Below are positions 59,693-64,000 of a stretch of 64,000 nucleotides of DNA, piece by piece. The DNA comes from Clostridiales bacterium (GTDB taxonomy: Bacteria > Bacillota > Clostridia > Oscillospirales > Oscillospiraceae), in contig QALX01000003.1 in the NCBI GenBank assembly GCA_003150485.1, forward strand, positions 19,670-83,669, written 5' to 3'. Numbering within the stretch: the stretch's first letter is position 1; each line of letters begins with the position of its first letter. A program made the translations under genes and the position numbers. The notes under the pieces are model-generated. The model ran no database searches, was not told the DNA's origin, and saw only the letters and a program-made list of their open reading frames with translations.

Positions 59693-59720
59693 TCTCCTGT
59701 TTTTCAGGAGAGCTGTTTTT
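59693..59720 (+). terminator. Terminator of the XRE gene
   Basis: TCTCCTG pairs with CAGGAGA, loop TTTTT, followed by GCTGTTTTT. Confidence 0.8.
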
Positions 59721-59734
59721 GCTGCCTTCCGGCG

Positions 59735-59900
59735 GCCGCACCCGCACCAGCGGTCACCAGTGGTCACCGGCGGCGCCAGTGGTCACCAGTGGTACCGATA
59801 CTGAAAAGGATAAGGATCATGATAAGGATACTGATAGGATAAGGAGAAAGAAAAAGAGCTTGTAAAAGAGAAAGAACCGGAGCCGGAGCGGGAACAGGTT
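59735..59900 (+). repeat. Low-complexity repeat region
   Basis: Direct repeats of CCAGTGGTCACC-like units (59738-59790) are followed by purine-rich GATAAGGAT-type units (59803-59845) and GAACCGGAGCCGGAGCGGGA. One frame reads TDTEKDKDHDKDTDRI, resembling the charged linkers of phage DnaD-like replication proteins. No intact ORF is present. It lies in a roughly 380-base gap before the radical SAM gene. Confidence 0.5.
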
Positions 59901-60071
59901 CCGGACCGGGAGAGGATACGGAACCTGTCAGAGAGAAGGGGCGCTTCGCCGCCGCACAGTCCACAGCATATCCACAGCTTTTTGCCGTCCACGGCCCGCC
60001 GCGCCCGGCCAACGAAAGAGAGAAAACACCCCCGCCGCAGATACGGTGGGGGTGCAGTCTATGCCTTTGAA

Positions 60072-60956
60072 TTAGATGTAACCTTCCCGGACGATCAGGT
60101 CGTAGGGCTCAAAGACGACCTTGCGATAGGCGTCCACATCCATGACAGTGCCGTCCCAGTCGGAGTGAATCTCGCCGGTCTGCTTGACGATGATGTCATA
60201 GAGGATGTTGTAGGTCTGGCCGTTCTCATCGGTCTCCTCGATGGTGGAGTAGGGCAGGGTCTTGTGGTAGGTCAGCTCTACGCCCTCGTAGTCGAAGTGG
60301 TAGCCGCAGCGCATCCGGCAGCCGTCCATACCGGTGTAGTGGAAGGCCTCCTTCAGGTCGTGAAGGATCTTGTCGGACTCTTCCTCGTACAGGTTTTCGG
60401 GAGTGGTGTCGGTGTAGTCGAAGCGGAACTGGATGGAGACGCCGTAGGGCTTGAACCGCTCCAGATAGGGGATCAGGTTCTCCTTGGGGTAGTCCTTGTA
60501 CAGCACGCAGTTGACCCGGACGGGGACGGCGATGCGGCCGAAGATCTCGTCGCTGCACTCGGCCACGTACTTGACCACATGGCGGGAGCAGTTGATGCAG
60601 GTGATCTTGTCCTTGTTCTTCTCGGTGAAGGCCACCAGGTCGTCCTCGGTCACACCATTGAGGGTGGGCAGGGTGGTGTTGATGAAGATGTTGTGGGTGG
60701 GGGGGATCTGGTCCAGCATGGTCTGGAGGGCGTCCAGGTCGGCGAAGGGCTCGCCGCCGGTGAAGACGAAGTCACACTTGGGGGTGATTTCATCCATGGT
60801 GCGGATGCTCTCGCAGATCTTTTCCAGGCTGAAGCCCACGGGGTTGGCGTACTCCTGCTTGTTAATGCAGAACGGGCAGTTGTTGCCGCAGTCGTAGGGG
60901 ACGAAAACCGTGACGGTTGCGCCGCCCTCACGCGTTTTGTACGGATACTTGGTCAT
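60072..60956 (-). CDS. Radical SAM protein, unknown substrate
   Basis: A 294-residue enzyme. The cluster motif is VFVPYDCGNNCPFCINKQEY (CxxxCxxC near residues 23-30). Then come FVFTGGEPFADLDALQTML (SAM-binding GGEP), FINTTLPTLNGV and RIAVPVRVNCVLYKDYP. The C-terminal part has conserved Cys (MDGCRMRCGYHF) that could bind a second cluster. It resembles the small radical SAM proteins near MoaA/PqqE, but the peptide or cofactor substrate is not evident and no precursor peptide is seen beside it. Confidence 0.85.
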   Translation of the reverse strand: MTKYPYKTREGGATVTVFVPYDCGNNCPFCINKQEYANPVGFSLEKICESIRTMDEITPKCDFVFTGGEPFADLDALQTMLDQIPPTHNIFINTTLPTLNGVTEDDLVAFTEKNKDKITCINCSRHVVKYVAECSDEIFGRIAVPVRVNCVLYKDYPKENLIPYLERFKPYGVSIQFRFDYTDTTPENLYEEESDKILHDLKEAFHYTGMDGCRMRCGYHFDYEGVELTYHKTLPYSTIEETDENGQTYNILYDIIVKQTGEIHSDWDGTVMDVDAYRKVVFEPYDLIVREGYI

Positions 60957-61500
60957 AGAAAATGCCTACCTTTCACTTCTCACTTCTTACTTCTTCCATT
61001 GTAAAATAGAACTTATGCACAAAAGGGCGCCGGAAAGCTCCCCGGCAATCCGGCGGACCGCGCCGGGCGCGGGAATGCCATCCCGGTGCGCCGGCGGGTG
61101 TACATAAAAACAGCGTGGAAATTGTGTTAAGTCCATTATACCATAACCGGCGGGAAATGCACACCGGTTCGCAAACTTTTTTTGTGCAAAAAGATGATTT
61201 CACATTTTTTACAAAAAAGAGGGGCGAAATTTATGCGGTTTCGCCATAGAAACCCCGAGAAAAAAGGGGAAAGGAGGGGAAAAAACTGATTTGTCCGGAA
61301 TTGGGAGGAAGGGAGCGCGTGAAAATCGTGACAAAACTGGTGCCTGACGCCAGTTTTTTCGGCAAAATGAACGAAGGACCGAGCAGCGCCGCTCCGGCGC
61401 CGGGAAAGGGTTGACAATTTGCGCGCAGTTGACATTTCTGGAATCTGTGCTACGATAGGTTCAAACCACCCGGACCCGGTCCGGCAGACAGAAAGGGAGA
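60957..61500. other. Long intergenic region between radical SAM and PAS-regulator genes
   Basis: Minus side: an extended -10 (TGGTATAAT, 61134-61139) suggests a leader of about 170 nt for the radical SAM gene. It includes a GC-rich hairpin, CGCCGGGCGCGGGA with TCCCGGTGCGCCGGCG (61060-61097). Plus side: the PAS-regulator promoter at 61429-61456. No supported ORF. Confidence 0.5.
61429..61456 (+). promoter_or_regulatory. Promoter of the PAS/HTH regulator
   Basis: The -35 is TTGACA (61429-61434) and the -10 is TACGAT (61451-61456), with a 16-bp spacer. A second TTGACA lies 18 bp upstream (61411-61416). Confidence 0.65.
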
Positions 61501-61504
61501 GCCC

Positions 61505-62146
61505 ATGACCTACGAAGAAGCCTTTGAATTCCTGGACCGCACCGCCCGGGGCATTGCCCAGATGTTCGGCGCCTCCTGTGAGACCCTGGTTCACGACATG
61601 AGTGTGCCGGAACACCCCATTCTCTCCATCTACAACGGCCATGTGTCCGGGCGGGGCGTGGGTTCTACCATGGACATTCTGGGCGTGGGACAGGAGCTGG
61701 ACCCGGAGGCGCTGGAATCGGATTTTGTCAACCTTTACGCTAGTACCCCCTCGGGTCAGCAGATCAAAAGCTCCACCTTCCATCTGATTACCGCGGAGTA
61801 CAATCTGGCCTTGGGCATCAACTTTGACTACTCCTCCCTGGTCTTTGCCAACCGCATTCTGGTGGACCTGATGAACGCCGGTGAGGATCTCAAAAGCGCC
61901 ATATGGCACAGTGCCGACAACCGGCTGGGGGAGGTCTTTGACGAGTGCCTGGCCATCGTGGGGAAACCGGTCAACGCCCTGAACAAGGCCGACCGGCTGA
62001 AGATCATCGCCCTGCTCAACCAGCGGGAGGCATTCTCCTTCCGGAAGTCGGTGCCCTTTGTCTCCCAGCGGCTGGGGGTCTCCCGGTACACCGTGTACAA
62101 GTACCTGTCCGAGCTGGCGGAACAGGCCGAACAGAGCGAGGAGTAA
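61505..62146 (+). CDS. YheO-like PAS/HTH transcriptional regulator
   Basis: A 213-residue regulator. The PAS_6/YheO-like domain (about 8-120) has FGASCETLVHDMSVPEHPIL, SSTFHLITAEYNLALGINFDYS-type sensor strands and FANRILVDL. A C-terminal HTH_22 domain (about 160-207) has LKIIALLNQREAFSFRKSVP and LGVSRYTVYKYLSEL. The ligand is unknown; relatives control amino-acid or redox genes. The start follows AGAAAGGGAGA. It is monocistronic and the target cannot be assigned. Confidence 0.9.
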   Translation: MTYEEAFEFLDRTARGIAQMFGASCETLVHDMSVPEHPILSIYNGHVSGRGVGSTMDILGVGQELDPEALESDFVNLYASTPSGQQIKSSTFHLITAEYNLALGINFDYSSLVFANRILVDLMNAGEDLKSAIWHSADNRLGEVFDECLAIVGKPVNALNKADRLKIIALLNQREAFSFRKSVPFVSQRLGVSRYTVYKYLSELAEQAEQSEE

Positions 62147-62185
62147 CTGCAATGCCGCCTCCTTGTTTCATTCAGGGAACTTTGC

Positions 62186-62214
62186 TTGCATTGTGGGGAA
62201 AAATGTGATATATT
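62186..62214 (+). promoter_or_regulatory. Promoter of the second XRE gene
   Basis: The -35 is TTGCAT (62186-62191) and the -10 is TATATT (62209-62214), with a 17-bp spacer. GATAT...ATATC (62207-62227) could be an overlapping operator. Confidence 0.7.
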
Positions 62215-62245
62215 GGCAAACATATCGAAAGAAAGGAGTGCCCCA

Positions 62246-62584
62246 ATGACAAGAAATCAGCGGGTGAAACAGGTGCGTCTGGCATTGGGACTGTCACAGC
62301 CGAAGTTTGCCGAAGCAATCGCCATATCCAAGAGCTATATGGCCGAAATTGAATTGGGAAATCGCACGGTCAACGAGCGCATGATCAAGCTGATCTCTCT
62401 GACGTTTCAAGTGAGAGGTGAATGGCTGAGAAGCGGCGAGGGCGAGATGTTCCAGGGGTCGCCGGACCCGTTGGAGAAAAAAGCAATGGCGGCATTTAAA
62501 GCGCTAGAGCCAAAATACCAGGAGTGCTTCCTCCAGCAGGTGGAGCAGCTGCTGGTCATCCAGAAGAGAGAATTGGAAGGATAA
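62246..62584 (+). CDS. XRE family HTH regulator with C-terminal helical region
   Basis: A 112-residue protein. The HTH (residues 5-58) is RVKQVRLALGLSQPKFAEAI, AISKSYMAEIELGNRTVNER. A loop with VRGEWLRSGEGEMFQ matches phage-type repressors, and a helical C-terminus (KYQECFLQQVEQLL) may dimerise. The ATG at 62246 has AAAGGAG upstream. It has its own promoter and terminator. Confidence 0.9.
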   Translation: MTRNQRVKQVRLALGLSQPKFAEAIAISKSYMAEIELGNRTVNERMIKLISLTFQVRGEWLRSGEGEMFQGSPDPLEKKAMAAFKALEPKYQECFLQQVEQLLVIQKRELEG

Positions 62585-62616
62585 GCGCCTGCAAGGGCTC
62601 TGATAAAGAAAGACTT

Positions 62617-62657
62617 CCCCGCCGGACACAGGGCGCTGTCCGGCGGGGTTGTTTTTT
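62617..62657 (+). terminator. Strong terminator
   Basis: CCCCGCCGGACA pairs with TGTCCGGCGGGG, followed by TTGTTTTTTT. Convergent with the MBL-fold gene. Confidence 0.92.
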
Positions 62658-62663
62658 TGCGCG

Positions 62664-63641
62664 TTACGTCACCCGATGGCGCCAAAACCGGCCGTCCCAG
62701 CTGCGCGCTACCTGACCCCGGGCCATCAGATATTCCAGGTGGGCCATGGCCTCGCCTACGGCGAACCACTTCTGGGGCACCGGGAAGTCCTCCCAGCCCC
62801 GGCAGCGGATGTCCCAGGTCATCCGGGCGGTGAGGTCGTAGGCGGTGAGGCCGGGGGTGGCGGAGAGCACTGTCAGCACCTCTCCGCAGCGGCGGCTGTG
62901 GTGGGCGGTGATCTCGTCAATCCGCTCCCGGAGCCCAGTCTGCACTGTCCGGTGGGCGGGCAGGGGCAGCCGCACCGGCAACCGCCGCACCAGGGCCAGG
63001 GAGTCCAGGTAGCCTCCCAGCGGGTTGGCGTAGCTGGGCCAGACGGTGATGTTGGGGGTGATGTCGAAGAGGACGTGGTCCCCCAGGAGCAGGATACCGT
63101 GGGCCTCCTCCCACAGCACCATGTGCCCCGGGGTGTGGCCGGGGGTGAGGATGGCCTGGAAGGTGTAGCCGCCGTAGGAGAACCGGTCCCCGTCCGCCAC
63201 CGCCTCGTACCGGCCGCAGGGGGCAGGGGACAGGCTCCGGGCCGGGTTGGACTGCTCCAGCTCCTTCAGCTGCGGCAGCGGAAAGCCGTTGGCCAGAAAC
63301 AGGTCGTCAAAATCCTCCCACCGGCCCGTGCAGGCGGGGCCGGGCAGTCCGGCCCGGTCGGTGGCGCTGACAAAGATGCGGCTGGTGGGGGCCAGAAACT
63401 CCGGGGCCAGTCCGGCGTGGTCTGAGTGGAGGTGGGTGAGGAAGATGTCCGTGTCCGCCATGGAGACCTCCAGCTCCGCCAGCCCCGCGGCCAGGGCCTG
63501 GCGGCAGGCTTCCTGGCGGAAGCCGGTGTCCACCAGCAGGTTGCGGGGGCCCCGGATCAGATAGGCGTTGAGGTTTTTCAGCGGGTTCCCCGGCAGGGGG
63601 ACCGGGATGCGGTAGAGGTTGGGGGCGACCTGAGTGACCAT
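62664..63641 (-). CDS. MBL-fold metallo-hydrolase
   Basis: A 325-residue protein with VAPNLYRIPVPLPGNPLKN, the zinc motif DIFLTHLHSDHAGL, FQAILTPGHTPGHMVLW, LLLGDHVLFDITPNITVW and LPLPAHRTVQTGL. A C-terminal helical extension (about 255-325) includes LTARMTWDIRCRGWEDFP and AHLEYLMARGQVAR. This resembles the LACTB2-like C-terminal winged-helix arrangement. Substrate unknown, possibly a thioester, lactone or RNA. ATG at 63641 with AAAGGA nine bases upstream. Confidence 0.9.
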   Translation of the reverse strand: MVTQVAPNLYRIPVPLPGNPLKNLNAYLIRGPRNLLVDTGFRQEACRQALAAGLAELEVSMADTDIFLTHLHSDHAGLAPEFLAPTSRIFVSATDRAGLPGPACTGRWEDFDDLFLANGFPLPQLKELEQSNPARSLSPAPCGRYEAVADGDRFSYGGYTFQAILTPGHTPGHMVLWEEAHGILLLGDHVLFDITPNITVWPSYANPLGGYLDSLALVRRLPVRLPLPAHRTVQTGLRERIDEITAHHSRRCGEVLTVLSATPGLTAYDLTARMTWDIRCRGWEDFPVPQKWFAVGEAMAHLEYLMARGQVARSWDGRFWRHRVT

Positions 63642-63712
63642 GGGAATCGTTCCTTTCTGCATTCAACTGACGCTATCCTATCACATTTTGCCGGAAAAGG
63701 GGAGGGTGTCAA

Positions 63713-63744
63713 ATAAAAAACGCTCCGGTACGAGACCGGAGCGT
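63713..63744 (-). terminator. Terminator of hppA
   Basis: CGCTCCGGT pairs with ACCGGAGCG, flanked by TTTT on the minus strand. Confidence 0.88.
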
Positions 63745-63772
63745 TTTGCTGTAGATGAAATTCCCCTGGGGA

Positions 63773-64000
<228 letters not shown>

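Noticed and set aside
60973..61203. 76-codon minus-strand frame upstream of the radical SAM gene
   Set aside because: No ribosome site, overlaps promoter and hairpin sequences, and low-complexity composition.
61136..62152. 338-codon minus-strand frame
   Set aside because: Mostly antisense to the YheO-like regulator, and its tail covers promoters.
59416..62584. Intact prophage around the XRE genes
   Set aside because: No integrase, capsid, terminase or att sites; only two small regulators and a repeat tract.

Overview
This is a GC-rich chromosomal window from a spore-forming Clostridia bacterium, probably Oscillospiraceae (Flavonifractor/Intestinimonas/Lawsonibacter-like). The reasons are the Gram-positive gene neighbourhoods (infC-rpmI-rplT; rplU-prp-rpmA-obg; spoVB-mazG-hup-rqcP-yabP-yabQ-divIC-yabR; recJ-relA-dtd), a thrS T-box, an L27 with the cleavable Firmicute N-terminus beside its Prp protease, and canonical sigma-A promoters with 17-bp spacers. 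The taxon is inferred from gene content and base composition, not from a marker search.

Layout. 1-3.6 kb: a truncated CapA-like protein, two small proteins, tRNA-Pro(UGG), trmB and a GNAT enzyme. 3.6-5.05 kb: an AT-richer foreign patch with a fumarylacetoacetate-hydrolase-family gene and a serine recombinase fragment. 5-8.4 kb: an acyl-CoA-ligase-like enzyme and the infC-rpmI-rplT operon with its attenuated leader. 8.4-15.7 kb: membrane proteins, ychF, a thioesterase, obg, and the L21-Prp-L27 operon. 15.8-21.5 kb: a secreted SGNH/Fn3 protein, a purple-acid-phosphatase-like enzyme and a YibE/F membrane protein. 21.5-28.4 kb: an amidohydrolase, a possible stand-alone structured RNA, and the sporulation/translation cluster interrupted by an inverted lipoprotein gene. 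28.5-34 kb: purine salvage (deaminase, PNP), a cysteine desulfurase, a DUF554 protein and MtaB. 34-37 kb: a YfbR-like nucleotidase with a duplicated tail, an ACT/PFL pair and a LOG protein. 37-47.9 kb: Mrp, a uridine-kinase-like protein, HemZ, a glyoxalase II-like hydrolase, Dtd, YitT, RelA, RecJ and YbaK. 48-52.8 kb: a cell-wall L,D-transpeptidase, TatD and a GH25 lysozyme. 53-56.6 kb: a GntR/ABC operon. 56.7-58.8 kb: thrS under a Thr T-box. 58.8-62.6 kb: small regulators, a frameshifted Cys-rich protein, a radical SAM enzyme and a PAS regulator. 62.6-64 kb: a metallo-hydrolase and the end of hppA.

Much of the window is housekeeping: translation (L20, L35, IF-3, L21, L27, Obg, YchF, ThrRS, Dtd, MtaB, TrmB, RqcP), stringent response and DNA repair (RelA, RecJ), spore-associated envelope genes, and cell-wall enzymes. 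No CRISPR array, complete mobile element or complete prophage was seen. The most unusual signals are a possible orphan structured RNA at about 22.78-22.94 kb, the in-frame synonymous duplication of the yfbR 3' end, a homopolymer frameshift in a small Cys-rich gene, Pho-box-like repeats before the phosphoesterase, a split SGNH domain, and an L,D-transpeptidase with a SYYC active-site motif. No convincing new multi-gene system was found.
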